Translations under genes and position numbers: made by a program
Shown: piece by piece, positions 15,596-24,315 of the stretch
Layout of the letters: every line of letters begins with the position of its first letter
How positions within the stretch are numbered: position 1 is the stretch's first letter
Source: Collinsella aerofaciens
Lineage (GTDB): Bacteria; Actinomycetota; Coriobacteriia; Coriobacteriales; Coriobacteriaceae
Length of the DNA: 39,993 nt
Reading direction: 5' to 3'
Assembly: GCF_028206995.1 (NCBI RefSeq)
Contig: NZ_JAQLFL010000006.1
Span: 1 to 39,993 of the forward strand
Notes under the pieces: generated by a model
What the model saw: the letters and a program-made list of their open reading frames with translations, nothing else
The model's database searches: none
Told to the model about the DNA's origin: nothing

Positions 15596-16852
15596 CTACG
15601 AGGTCGGAGCGTTCCTAAATGTATAGTTACCCGGAGAGCGCACATTGATATACGTTACGCCCTCTACCTGCGAAAGCAGCTTGGTGACTACGCGCTCCTT
15701 CTTGACGATATCGTTCGAATCGCCCAGCGACACCTCAATGCCGTTATTGAGGTTTGCCGAGATGGCTTCGACCGAAGGCGTGGAAATATCCTTGACTTGT
15801 CCCAAGAACTCGCTCGAAAAACCACGCACATAATCCAAGCCAGCCTTAACGGCCTTGGAGCTCACTGCCTGGCCGGAAACCGGAGCGACATCCGCCGAGA
15901 CATCAGTCAACAACACCGCGCCATAGTGCTTAGCGAGCGCCAGCGCGGCATCAATGCCGGTCAGGGTATTTGAGCCCTGCCCCGTCGTGATGACGTTGCC
16001 CTGGTCATCCACTTCGACCGACGTCGACAGCGGGGCGATCCAGGTATCATCATCCCCGATGGCCCAGGCAAGGTCATCGGAGCTGATATAGGCAATTGCA
16101 ATGACCTTGCGCTCCATCGGCGTAATGATGAGCGTATGTGGGAACTGACGCTGGACATCCACGCCCGAGACCCACGGGTTCTGCTTGAGGTCCTCGGTAA
16201 TCTGGTCGGGATCGACGTTAAAAAGCGACGTTCCCTCGGGCAAATCGATCAGCTGGATAGCATCGTGCTTCGTCACGTGCTCGCTGCCTTGAATCTGAAT
16301 ATCAGTGGCGGTAAACAATCCAGAGTTAATCACCACGATAGCAACGACGACGAGCACGGCCAAGACGGCCAAAACGCCGCCCACGATTTTGCCTTTGCCT
16401 GTAACGACAGAAGCGGCGTCTGATGTTTTATTTGCCATCGCCCTAAGTAAAGACAACGGGTTGACGCCTTTTTTACCCGAAGGCTTCTTGGCGGTAGCCG
16501 GCACCGATGTCAGCGAGCGCGGTTTCGATGCGCCCAGCGTGCGACTCGGACGCGCCGCCTTAGTTCCTGTCGAGGGCTTAGGAGTTGCCATAGGACGGGC
16601 AGGCTTGGCGCCCATAACAGGCTTTGACGTCACCGAGGGACGCGAGGACTTTTTTGCGGCCGGACGATTACCGAGCTGCGAGCCGACAACCGGACGACTG
16701 GTCTGTCGAGCATGCCCGACAGGCTTAGAGTGCGCGACGATATTGCGTTGAGGTTTGGCAGGCGCGCCGGAACGCCCTCCGGCGCGGCGGAAGGTGGGTT
16801 TCGATGCTCTAGAAGCCGAGGAATTTAACTTCCGGTCTGAGCTCGATGCCAT
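15596..16852 (-). CDS. ftsQ: Cell division protein FtsQ/DivIB
   Basis: A 418-residue FtsQ-type divisome protein, longer than the usual 250-300 residues because of a basic, Pro/Lys/Arg/Ser-rich cytoplasmic N-terminus (1-155) with repetitive Lys-Pro and Ala-Arg-Pro tracts. The single transmembrane helix is at about 157-177, followed by the POTRA domain (about 181-250, starting FTATDIQIQGSEHVTKHD) and the beta domain. It should link FtsB/FtsL and FtsI/FtsW in the periplasmic-side divisome. The ATG at 16852 has GGGAGG upstream. It overlaps the 3' end of murB by 44 bases. Confidence 0.85.
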   Translation of the reverse strand: MASSSDRKLNSSASRASKPTFRRAGGRSGAPAKPQRNIVAHSKPVGHARQTSRPVVGSQLGNRPAAKKSSRPSVTSKPVMGAKPARPMATPKPSTGTKAARPSRTLGASKPRSLTSVPATAKKPSGKKGVNPLSLLRAMANKTSDAASVVTGKGKIVGGVLAVLAVLVVVAIVVINSGLFTATDIQIQGSEHVTKHDAIQLIDLPEGTSLFNVDPDQITEDLKQNPWVSGVDVQRQFPHTLIITPMERKVIAIAYISSDDLAWAIGDDDTWIAPLSTSVEVDDQGNVITTGQGSNTLTGIDAALALAKHYGAVLLTDVSADVAPVSGQAVSSKAVKAGLDYVRGFSSEFLGQVKDISTPSVEAISANLNNGIEVSLGDSNDIVKKERVVTKLLSQVEGVTYINVRSPGNYTFRNAPTS

Positions 16853-17720
16853 ACGCCTCCCTCACCTTTCCGTGCACATGTCTGATAACCGCGGCAACGT
16901 CATCGGCCGAGGCAGTTCCGTTATTAACGATAAAATTAGCGTGAACGGGCGAAACTTCCGCGCCGCCAATCGAAAAACCCTTTAATCCACAATCCTCGAT
17001 AAGCTTGCCCACGCTCGCATCGGGCGGGTTGCGAAAGACCGACCCGCAGGATGCGCGACCCATGGGCTGTGTACGCTTGCGCCTCGTCAGGTACCGCTCC
17101 ATGCGCTCGCGAATGTCGGCCTTGGGCGCCGGTTTAAGCTTGAGCACGCACTCGAGGATGATCTCATTGCGGGGAAGGCTACATTCGCGGTAGCCCCAAG
17201 TGATCTCGGACCCCGCATAATGTTTGATACCGGATGCCGGGTCAAACGTTACGACATCCTCAACCAGCGAGCCAATCCACTCGGTCCGTGTGCCGGCATT
17301 CATAGATATCGCACCGCCAACCGAACCAGGGATGCCAACGGCAAACTCAAGGCCCGAGAGGCTACGCGACAGGGCATCGTTGACCAGGCGCGCAAACATC
17401 ACGCCCGCACCGACCGTCAGCGTACAACCGTCATCGGCAACAACCGTGCGCTGAAACTCACGTCCGAGCGAAATGACGGCGCCGCGATAACCGCCATCGG
17501 CAACCAGCAGATTGGAGCCCTTGCCGATGATGACCCACGGCACCTGCTCGCGATCGAGCACCGCCACGGCGCGGCGGAGGGCATGATAGCTATGGCACGT
17601 CACAAAGAGGTCGGCCTTGCCGCCGATACGATAGCTCGTATGACGCGCAAGGCGCTCGTCCTCGATCACATCCGTGTCGATCATGCCCGAGAGCGCCATG
17701 ACGGCGTTAAACAGACCCAT
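16809..17720 (-). CDS. murB: UDP-N-acetylenolpyruvoylglucosamine reductase MurB
   Basis: A 303-residue flavoprotein that reduces UDP-GlcNAc-enolpyruvate to UDP-MurNAc. The FAD-binding region is IIGKGSNLLVADGGYRG (about 82-98), followed by GLEFAVGIPGSVGGAISMNAG, and the catalytic-serine region GRASCGSVFRNP near 225. The length and lack of an extra Tyr-loop insertion fit type II MurB. It starts five bases past the murC stop with no strong SD of its own, so it probably depends on coupling to murC. It overlaps ftsQ. Confidence 0.95.
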   Translation of the reverse strand: MGLFNAVMALSGMIDTDVIEDERLARHTSYRIGGKADLFVTCHSYHALRRAVAVLDREQVPWVIIGKGSNLLVADGGYRGAVISLGREFQRTVVADDGCTLTVGAGVMFARLVNDALSRSLSGLEFAVGIPGSVGGAISMNAGTRTEWIGSLVEDVVTFDPASGIKHYAGSEITWGYRECSLPRNEIILECVLKLKPAPKADIRERMERYLTRRKRTQPMGRASCGSVFRNPPDASVGKLIEDCGLKGFSIGGAEVSPVHANFIVNNGTASADDVAAVIRHVHGKVREAYGIELRPEVKFLGF

Positions 17721-17725
17721 TAGAC

Positions 17726-19144
17726 TTAAGCGTCTTTCTTGGCAGTCAGATACTCAATGAACTCGGGACCGACGGTCGTAACGTCACCGGCACCCATAGT
17801 GAGCAGCAGGTCGCCCTCGCCCACCATCTGCTCGAGCTCCTGATTGAGCTCAAGACGGCTGGAGCAGTACACGACCTCCTTGCCAGGATGCTTGGCGCGC
17901 ACGGTATCGGCGAGCATCTTAGAGGTGACACCCGGAATGGGCATCTCGCCAGCCGAGAACACATCAATCAGCAGCAGTTTATCGGCATTGGCAAATGCAT
18001 CGGCAAAGTCGTCGCACAGGGCCTGCAGGCGCGAATAGCGGTGCGGCTGGAACACGACGTCGACGTGCTTGTAGCCCAGCGACGAAGCAGCAGCAAGCGT
18101 CGCCTTGATCTCGGTGGGGTGATGGCCGTAATCATCGACCACGGTGATGCCATCGATATCGCCCACGTGGGTAAAGCGACGGCGGACGCCCTCAAAGCTC
18201 GAGAGCGCCTTGGCGGCGGCGTCGATGTCAAGGCCCAGGACATGGGCGACGGTGAGCACCGCCGTGGCGTTGAGCATGTTGTGGCGACCGGGATTGCTCT
18301 TGATCTCCACAGCGTGCTCAGTGCCGTCCTCAAAGCGAACGATAAAGTCGCTCTGGATGCCCTTGACATCCGGGTGCATGCAGACGATGTCGTTGCTCTC
18401 GGCAAAGCCGTAGGAAAGCACGTGACGGCCCGTCGACTTGGCGAGCTCGACCAGATGCGGGTCCTCACCGCAGACGATGACGGTGCCGTCCTCGCCCACC
18501 AGGCTCATGAATTTGGCGAAAGTCGCCTCGATCTCCTCGATACCCGAGTAGTGATCGAGGTGGTCGGCCTCGACGTTGGTCACAATGACCACGTTGGGGT
18601 TCAGGAACAGGAAGGAACTGTCGGACTCGTCGGCCTCGGCGACAAAGTAGTCGCCCGAGCCGTTCTTGCCGTTCGTGTCATAGCCCTCGACGATGCCACC
18701 GATCAGGAAGCTCGGATCCAGACCCATGCGGTCGAGCATGGTGGCGCACATCGAAGACGTGGTGGTCTTGCCATGCGTGCCGGCAACAGCGACGGTGGTG
18801 TAGCCGTGGCCCAAAGCAGAGAGCATCTTGGCACGGGGCCACACGGGAATACCAAGCTCGCGAGCGCGCACGAGTTCAGGGTTGGACTCCGGAATAGCGG
18901 TGGAGACAACAACCACGTCGGGCTTGACCTCGTCGATCGTGGCGGCCTCATGGCCCACATGCACCTTCACACCAGCGCGGGTAAGCTGGCGGATATAACG
19001 TGACGTCTTAAGGTCGGAGCCGGTAACGGCATAACCGCGCTCGTGCAGAACGAGGGCGATGCCGCTCATGCCGGCGCCGCCGATACCGATAAAGTGGGCG
19101 CTCTTAAACTCGGGCGCGGAGGTTGCAGTCTGGGAATCAGCCAT
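17726..19144 (-). CDS. murC: UDP-N-acetylmuramate--L-alanine ligase MurC
   Basis: A 472-residue Mur ligase adding L-alanine to UDP-MurNAc. The N-terminal Rossmann motif FIGIGGAGMSGIA is at 18-30, the ATP loop AGTHGKTTTSSM at 121-132, and EADESDSSFLFLNP and VVDDYGHHPTEI (central and C-terminal ligase motifs) are in order. The start MADSQTA at 19144 has AAGGAG about 11 bases upstream; an ATG at 19171 adds nine residues before it without better support. It precedes murB by five bases. Confidence 0.96.
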   Translation of the reverse strand: MADSQTATSAPEFKSAHFIGIGGAGMSGIALVLHERGYAVTGSDLKTSRYIRQLTRAGVKVHVGHEAATIDEVKPDVVVVSTAIPESNPELVRARELGIPVWPRAKMLSALGHGYTTVAVAGTHGKTTTSSMCATMLDRMGLDPSFLIGGIVEGYDTNGKNGSGDYFVAEADESDSSFLFLNPNVVIVTNVEADHLDHYSGIEEIEATFAKFMSLVGEDGTVIVCGEDPHLVELAKSTGRHVLSYGFAESNDIVCMHPDVKGIQSDFIVRFEDGTEHAVEIKSNPGRHNMLNATAVLTVAHVLGLDIDAAAKALSSFEGVRRRFTHVGDIDGITVVDDYGHHPTEIKATLAAASSLGYKHVDVVFQPHRYSRLQALCDDFADAFANADKLLLIDVFSAGEMPIPGVTSKMLADTVRAKHPGKEVVYCSSRLELNQELEQMVGEGDLLLTMGAGDVTTVGPEFIEYLTAKKDA

Positions 19145-19241
19145 GTGCTCGTGTACTCCTTGCGTAAACACTGCCTGTAACCCGTTAACTGTACCGCACC
19201 TACCGCATCAGCGCGAGGGCGACCGACGATATCCCGTCTAA

Positions 19242-20357
19242 CTAACGCAAACCCTCTACCGCATCCGCCAGAAGAGCGGCGGCCCTATCCTGAGCCAGAC
19301 CACGCGCCGCCTGACGCATGGCGTCGCGTGCCGCCGCGTCATCGACCAGGTGCAGCAGCTCATCGGCAAAGGCAGAACCGTCGATATCGGCATCGGCGCA
19401 GAGCACGCCGGCCCCGGCGTCGACCAGATAACGAGCATTGGTGGTTTGGTGGTCGGCCGTCGCATGCGGATACGGCACGAGCACCGAGGGCACGGCGAGC
19501 GCAGCGATCTCGGCCACGCTCGATGCGCCCGAACGCGAGAGCACCAAATCGGCAGCAGCCAGCATATCGCCCATGTTGTCGATGTAAGGCTGGACGCGGT
19601 AACGCTTCGCCTCCTCGGGCGTCAGCGCCAAAGCGCGCTCGGTCTCCTCAAAGCCGTCGGCACCCGTCGAATGCAACACATAGAGGTTCTTGCGCGAAAG
19701 CAGCTCGTTTTTGAGCGAAACCACGCGCTCGTTGAGGTGTTGGGCGCCAAGTGAACCGCCAAAGACGAGCAGCAGCGTAGCGTCCTCGGGAACGCCAAGT
19801 GCCTTGCGGCCGCGAGCGCGATCGCCCTCGATCACCGAGCGACGTACGGGGTTGCCGGTCATGAGCACGTGATCAGGGTCACCTTCGCGCTCAAAGACCG
19901 AACGCGCTGCCGGCACCGAGATGCACACGCGGGCGGCGTGGGAGTTCATCATCTTGTTGGCCAGGCCCGGAACAGAGTTCTGCTCATGCAGCAGATACGG
20001 AACGCCCGCGCCCTTGCACCACCCCAGCAGCGGAACCTCGACATAGGCACCAAAACCAATGGCGGCATCGGGCTTGCCGACCTTTGAGAAATGACTGGCG
20101 AGCGCACGCTTGGCTTTGTTGACACGCCACAGCGAGGTCAGCGCCGTCCAAGGACGGGAGCGGTCGAAGCCCGTGACCGTAATGGGCACAAAATCAAACC
20201 CAGCCTCGGGGACCAGACGACCCTCGAGCTTGCGCGACTGGCCCACGAACACAACGTGGTGGCCACGGTCACGGAGCTCTTCGGCCAAGGCGAGCGCGGG
20301 GTTGATGTGCCCTGCCGTGCCGCCGGCTGCAATAGCAACGGTCATTTTATCGGTCAT
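19242..20357 (-). CDS. murG: MurG, lipid II-forming GlcNAc transferase
   Basis: A 371-residue glycosyltransferase (GT28) that adds GlcNAc to lipid I on the cytoplasmic side of the membrane. The N-terminal motif AAGGTAGHINPALALAEEL (10-28) carries the lipid I-binding glycine loop; the C-terminal donor-binding part contains VFGGSLGAQHLNE, RSGASSVAEIAALAVPSVLVPYP and HQTTNARYL. AAGGGA lies 8 bases before the ATG at 20357; an internal ATG at 20345 is possible. It overlaps ftsW by 11 bases. Confidence 0.96.
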   Translation of the reverse strand: MTDKMTVAIAAGGTAGHINPALALAEELRDRGHHVVFVGQSRKLEGRLVPEAGFDFVPITVTGFDRSRPWTALTSLWRVNKAKRALASHFSKVGKPDAAIGFGAYVEVPLLGWCKGAGVPYLLHEQNSVPGLANKMMNSHAARVCISVPAARSVFEREGDPDHVLMTGNPVRRSVIEGDRARGRKALGVPEDATLLLVFGGSLGAQHLNERVVSLKNELLSRKNLYVLHSTGADGFEETERALALTPEEAKRYRVQPYIDNMGDMLAAADLVLSRSGASSVAEIAALAVPSVLVPYPHATADHQTTNARYLVDAGAGVLCADADIDGSAFADELLHLVDDAAARDAMRQAARGLAQDRAAALLADAVEGLR

Positions 20358-21867
20358 GGTAGTCCCTTCGTACACGCGGTCCCTGGCCGTCGGTACGCAG
20401 ACGCGCCGACGGGTCTGAGTTCAAATCGATTCGATTATATCCGCCGCCCGCATTGCGAGGAGTGGGGCGCTGAGGACGACCTTGCGGCGCCGTTCGCTGA
20501 CGCGGGCGGGCTGCGGGGTCGGTCGCAGAGCCATCCAGGACGGTAAAACCGTTACGCGAAGATCGCTCGCCGCGCACGTGGGGCACGCCGGCGGTACTCT
20601 CATCCATAACGGCAAAGCTCTCACGGCGGCGGTCATACTCATCGCGGCGGGCGCTCTCGTACGAAACGCGCAGGATCAACCCGGCAAGCATGAGCGACAC
20701 AATAATCGACGAACCGCCGTAGCTAATAAACGGCAACGGTTTGCCCGTCATGGGAAACACGTTGAGGATGCCCAGCGCGTTAATCAAAAACTGCACTGCG
20801 AGAATGACCGCGGAGCCAGACGCCATGAGCGCGCCCCGACGATCGGTCGCCTGCTCGGCAATGCGAAACGCCGAGTAGATCAGCATCGCAAACACCAAGA
20901 AGAACAGCACGGTTCCGACAAAACCGACTTCCTCGCCAATGATGGCCAAGATGTAGTCGTTGTGTGCCTCGGGCAGATACGAGTACTTCATGGTTGAGTT
21001 GCCGATGCCACGGCCGAACAGACCGCCCGAGGCAAAGGCCATGATGGCAAGCGTGGCCTGATAGCCGTCACCATACTCGTCGGCCCAAGGGTTCAAGGCA
21101 ACCTGAATACGCACCATACGGTATGGCTCTGCGACAAGCGCAATCACGATCACGAGAATGCCGAAGATTAGCACGCCGATGATAAATCTGGGGTCGAGAC
21201 CCGCAAACAACGCCATGCACATGAGGGTCAACAGGATGATCAGGACAGTACCGAAATCGGGCTGGATAAAGATCAGAAAGAGCGAAATGCCCAGGTAGAT
21301 GCCCATCTTGCGAAGGAATTCGTTGATGTTGCCACCGGGCGAAAAGAAGCGATCAAGCATGATGGCCGAATACGCAATGGCAAATGGCTTTAAAAACTCG
21401 GAAGGCTGGAACTGAATACCGGCGATGTTGAGCCAGCGCGTGGCGCCGCGGCTGCCGCTGCCCACCAAGAACACCAGAAGCAGTAGCCCTATCATGCCGA
21501 TAAGGAAGATCCTGAGCACATCCTCCCCAAACCAGCTGTCCGGCAAAACGCGCACGATGGCAATCAGCGCCAGAACACCGACCACGGCAAACGCGGCCTG
21601 TCGACCCAGAAAAAACGTCGCCGAGCCATTCTCGTGCAGCGCCTCGACCGAAGACGCCGAGTACACCATCAGCAGGCCAAAGCATACCAAGGTAAACAAG
21701 CAGGCCATGAATATCAAACGGGGGCGCATGATACGGGCGGGAACGCCGGCAATATAGCGTTCGCTAAACGACTGCCCGCCGCGGCTGGAACGCGGTGTGG
21801 TGCGACGTGAGGAAGCGCGGTCCGAGTCGGGCCTCCTCGTACCTTGTCGGGGGCTCTCCTCTCTCAC
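20347..21867 (-). CDS. ftsW: FtsW, septal peptidoglycan glycosyltransferase (SEDS)
   Basis: A SEDS-family membrane enzyme of about 506 residues that polymerises lipid II at the septum with FtsI. An Arg/Ser-rich cytoplasmic N-terminus (to about residue 45) precedes about ten transmembrane segments; family motifs are GSGSRGATRWLNIAGIQFQP, EFLKPFAIAYSAI, NPWADEYGDGYQ and NVFPMTGKPLPFISYGGSS. The C-terminus (about 400-506) is a long Arg/Pro-rich cytoplasmic tail. No ATG is available at the front: GTG at 21867 lies 6 bases after AATAGGGG, and TTG at 21873 is the alternative. Start is therefore uncertain. Confidence 0.92.
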   Translation of the reverse strand: MREESPRQGTRRPDSDRASSRRTTPRSSRGGQSFSERYIAGVPARIMRPRLIFMACLFTLVCFGLLMVYSASSVEALHENGSATFFLGRQAAFAVVGVLALIAIVRVLPDSWFGEDVLRIFLIGMIGLLLLVFLVGSGSRGATRWLNIAGIQFQPSEFLKPFAIAYSAIMLDRFFSPGGNINEFLRKMGIYLGISLFLIFIQPDFGTVLIILLTLMCMALFAGLDPRFIIGVLIFGILVIVIALVAEPYRMVRIQVALNPWADEYGDGYQATLAIMAFASGGLFGRGIGNSTMKYSYLPEAHNDYILAIIGEEVGFVGTVLFFLVFAMLIYSAFRIAEQATDRRGALMASGSAVILAVQFLINALGILNVFPMTGKPLPFISYGGSSIIVSLMLAGLILRVSYESARRDEYDRRRESFAVMDESTAGVPHVRGERSSRNGFTVLDGSATDPAARPRQRTAPQGRPQRPTPRNAGGGYNRIDLNSDPSARLRTDGQGPRVRRDYHDR

Positions 21868-21876
21868 CGGCAACCC

Positions 21877-23283
21877 CTATTCCATTTGTGATTTCGCTGT
21901 AGCGGCAAGCTGAGCCACGTAGTCCTTAAACACGCGGCCGCGCTCCTCATAGCCCGAGAACTCATCGAACGAAGAGCAGGCAGGAGAAAGTAAGATCACG
22001 TCACCACGGCTCGAAAGCGAACGGGCAACGTCCACGGCATCGCGCAGGTCATCCGCCTGGGCGATATCCACATCGCCATCGACATCAGCCTCGTCCATAG
22101 CGGCGGTGAAGCGCTCGCGCGCATCGCCAAAGCAGACGACCGAGCGCACGTTGTCCATAACGACGCGCGCGAAGTCCGTGAGCGGCGTGCCCTTATCGTG
22201 GCCGCCGAGCAGCAAGATCACGTCGTCATCGGGAAATGCCGTCAGTGCCTTCTCGACCGCATCGGTGTTGGTCGCCTTGGAATCGTTGACGTAGCGCACG
22301 CCGTCAATCTCGCCACACGGCTCCACACGGTGCTCGAGCGGCTGGAACGAGGCCAGACCACGGCAGATACCATCGACATCGGCACCGACTGCCAGGGCAG
22401 CCGTGGCGGCGCACAGGGCATTGATAACATTGTGATGGCCCGAGATCTTGAGCTCGGATGTAGCGATGAGCGGTGTCTCGACGCCCTTCAGGCGCACGAT
22501 CATCTTGCCATCGCGCACAAAGGCGGCATCCTCACCCTCAGGCTCGTCAAAGGCAACCTTGCAGATGCGACGACCCGGCGTGTAGATGTACTCATCGAAC
22601 TCGCGAATGCCGGCGTCTTCGACGTCGACAACCGCCAGATCGTCATCGACCATATTGTCAAACAGTTTAATCTTGGCAAGCGCGTAGTTCTTATGGCTCT
22701 TATGCCAGCCCAAGTGGTCGGGAGTGATGTTGAGCAGCACCGCCACGCGGGGGTGGAGCTCGGTGGTCGTAGCAATCTGATAGCTCGAGAGCTCAGCCAC
22801 AAACCACTCGTTGTGGGCTCGGCCGTCAATCTCGTTGACCGGCGGCTCGCCGATGTTGCCGACAGCAACGCTGGCCTCGCCGGCAGCCTTGAACAGATAA
22901 TCCGTCAGCGACGTGGTGGTCGTCTTGCCGTTGGTGCCCGTGATGGCAATCCAGTTATCGGGCGACAGACGATAGGCAAACTCGGGCTCGCCCATAATCT
23001 GGGCGGCATGATCGCGCCCGGCCTTAAAGAAGCCCGAGAACTCCGAGATGCCCGGGCACGTCACGCATACGTCATAGGCGCCCTCGACCTGTTCGGTCCC
23101 ATAGACAAACGACGCACCAGCAGCCTCGAGCGCACGCGTGGCGTCATTGGGCTCAGAGGTGCCGCCGCCATACACGGTAACGGCGCTTACGCGCTCGGGA
23201 TGTGCCAGCGCCCAGCGGGCGACATCGAGACCGGATTTGCCCTGACCCAAAACGAGCAGGCTAAAGACATCAGCAAGAGGCAT
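21877..23283 (-). CDS. murD: UDP-MurNAc-L-alanine--D-glutamate ligase MurD
   Basis: A 468-residue Mur ligase adding D-Glu to UDP-MurNAc-L-Ala. The N-terminal domain starts LLVLGQGKSGLDVARWA (9-25), the ATP loop is ITGTNGKTTTTSL (114-126), and VNDSKATNTDAVEKAL with LLLGGHDKGTPL and LLSPACSSFDEF in the C-terminal domain fit MurD specifically. It starts ten bases past the mraY stop, without a strong SD. Confidence 0.96.
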   Translation of the reverse strand: MPLADVFSLLVLGQGKSGLDVARWALAHPERVSAVTVYGGGTSEPNDATRALEAAGASFVYGTEQVEGAYDVCVTCPGISEFSGFFKAGRDHAAQIMGEPEFAYRLSPDNWIAITGTNGKTTTTSLTDYLFKAAGEASVAVGNIGEPPVNEIDGRAHNEWFVAELSSYQIATTTELHPRVAVLLNITPDHLGWHKSHKNYALAKIKLFDNMVDDDLAVVDVEDAGIREFDEYIYTPGRRICKVAFDEPEGEDAAFVRDGKMIVRLKGVETPLIATSELKISGHHNVINALCAATAALAVGADVDGICRGLASFQPLEHRVEPCGEIDGVRYVNDSKATNTDAVEKALTAFPDDDVILLLGGHDKGTPLTDFARVVMDNVRSVVCFGDARERFTAAMDEADVDGDVDIAQADDLRDAVDVARSLSSRGDVILLSPACSSFDEFSGYEERGRVFKDYVAQLAATAKSQME

Positions 23284-23292
23284 GAAAGACCA

Positions 23293-24312
23293 CTATCCCA
23301 ACTGGAAGAACAGAGCAAGGCCAACGGCACCAAAGGCCGCAGCGATAATCCAAAAACGGATGACGACCTTGGTCTCGGCCCAGCCCTTCTTTTCGAAATG
23401 ATGATGGATGGGCGCCATAAGGAAGACGCGCTTGTGCGTAAAGTGGAAGTAGACAACCTGAATCATGACCGACAGGGTCTCAACGATAAACAGGCCGCCG
23501 ATGATGATGGAGACGACCTCGGTGTTGGTCATGATGGACGTGCAGGCAAACGCGGCGCCCAGGGCAAGCGAGCCGGTATCGCCCATAAAGATGCTCGCCG
23601 GATAGCAGTTGAACCACAGAAAGCCCAAGCAGGCACCGGCACACGCGGTGCAGAAGATGGACAGGTTCACGTCTCCGTGCAAAAACGCCATGGCAGCCAT
23701 GGCGAGCATGGCAATCATGGAGGTGCCGCCAGCAAGACCGTCGAGGCCATCGGTCAGGTTCACGGCATTAGAAAGACCGGCGATCATCAGCCAGCAAAAG
23801 ACAATGTAGAGCCACGGGAACGAAAGGCCACAGATGGTGGTCGAAAGAACACCGAGGTCAATCGTCAGGCCGCCGGGTAAACGAATCTCGGGGGCGACGC
23901 CGCACCAGTTGACGGCAAGTACCGTAAAGGTGACACATATAATGGTTAGGCCGATCATCTTGGCATGAGGCGTCAGACCGAGCGAGCGCCCATGCGTAAC
24001 GGAGGTCAGGTCGTCGATCAGGCCCAGCACGCCGGTCGCCAGCGTGGCGAGCAGCACGAGCACGAGCTCGGTGGTGAGCTTGCCCATCAGCAGGCAGGTC
24101 AGCGAAATCGCGACGAGAATGACAACGCCACCCATGGTGGGCGTTCCCTGCTTAACCAAATGACGCTTGGGGCCGTCGGCACGAACCTGCTGGCCGATAC
24201 CCTCGACCTTAAGTAGCTTGATCCACCACGGCATGAGCAGCAGCGCAATGGCAGCGGCGATGCCAAGCCCCAAAAAAGCCTGATACGTTGGATACGAGGG
24301 ATTGCCGAACAT
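23293..24312 (-). CDS. mraY: Phospho-MurNAc-pentapeptide transferase MraY
   Basis: A 339-residue integral membrane enzyme making lipid I from UDP-MurNAc-pentapeptide and undecaprenyl phosphate. Ten transmembrane segments, with KQGTPTMGG, LGLIDDLTSV (metal-binding Asp pair), NLTDGLDGLAGG and the HHH motif IHHHFEKKGWAE, all characteristic. It begins three bases past the murF stop, with GGAAGGTG upstream of the ATG at 24312. Confidence 0.97.
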   Translation of the reverse strand: MFGNPSYPTYQAFLGLGIAAAIALLLMPWWIKLLKVEGIGQQVRADGPKRHLVKQGTPTMGGVVILVAISLTCLLMGKLTTELVLVLLATLATGVLGLIDDLTSVTHGRSLGLTPHAKMIGLTIICVTFTVLAVNWCGVAPEIRLPGGLTIDLGVLSTTICGLSFPWLYIVFCWLMIAGLSNAVNLTDGLDGLAGGTSMIAMLAMAAMAFLHGDVNLSIFCTACAGACLGFLWFNCYPASIFMGDTGSLALGAAFACTSIMTNTEVVSIIIGGLFIVETLSVMIQVVYFHFTHKRVFLMAPIHHHFEKKGWAETKVVIRFWIIAAAFGAVGLALFFQLG

Positions 24313-24315
24313 GGG

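Noticed and set aside
14158..15618. A 486-residue plus-strand frame across ftsZ
   Set aside because: It is the mirror of the conserved ftsZ frame, Gly/Asp/Leu-rich with no domain, and has no credible ribosome site.
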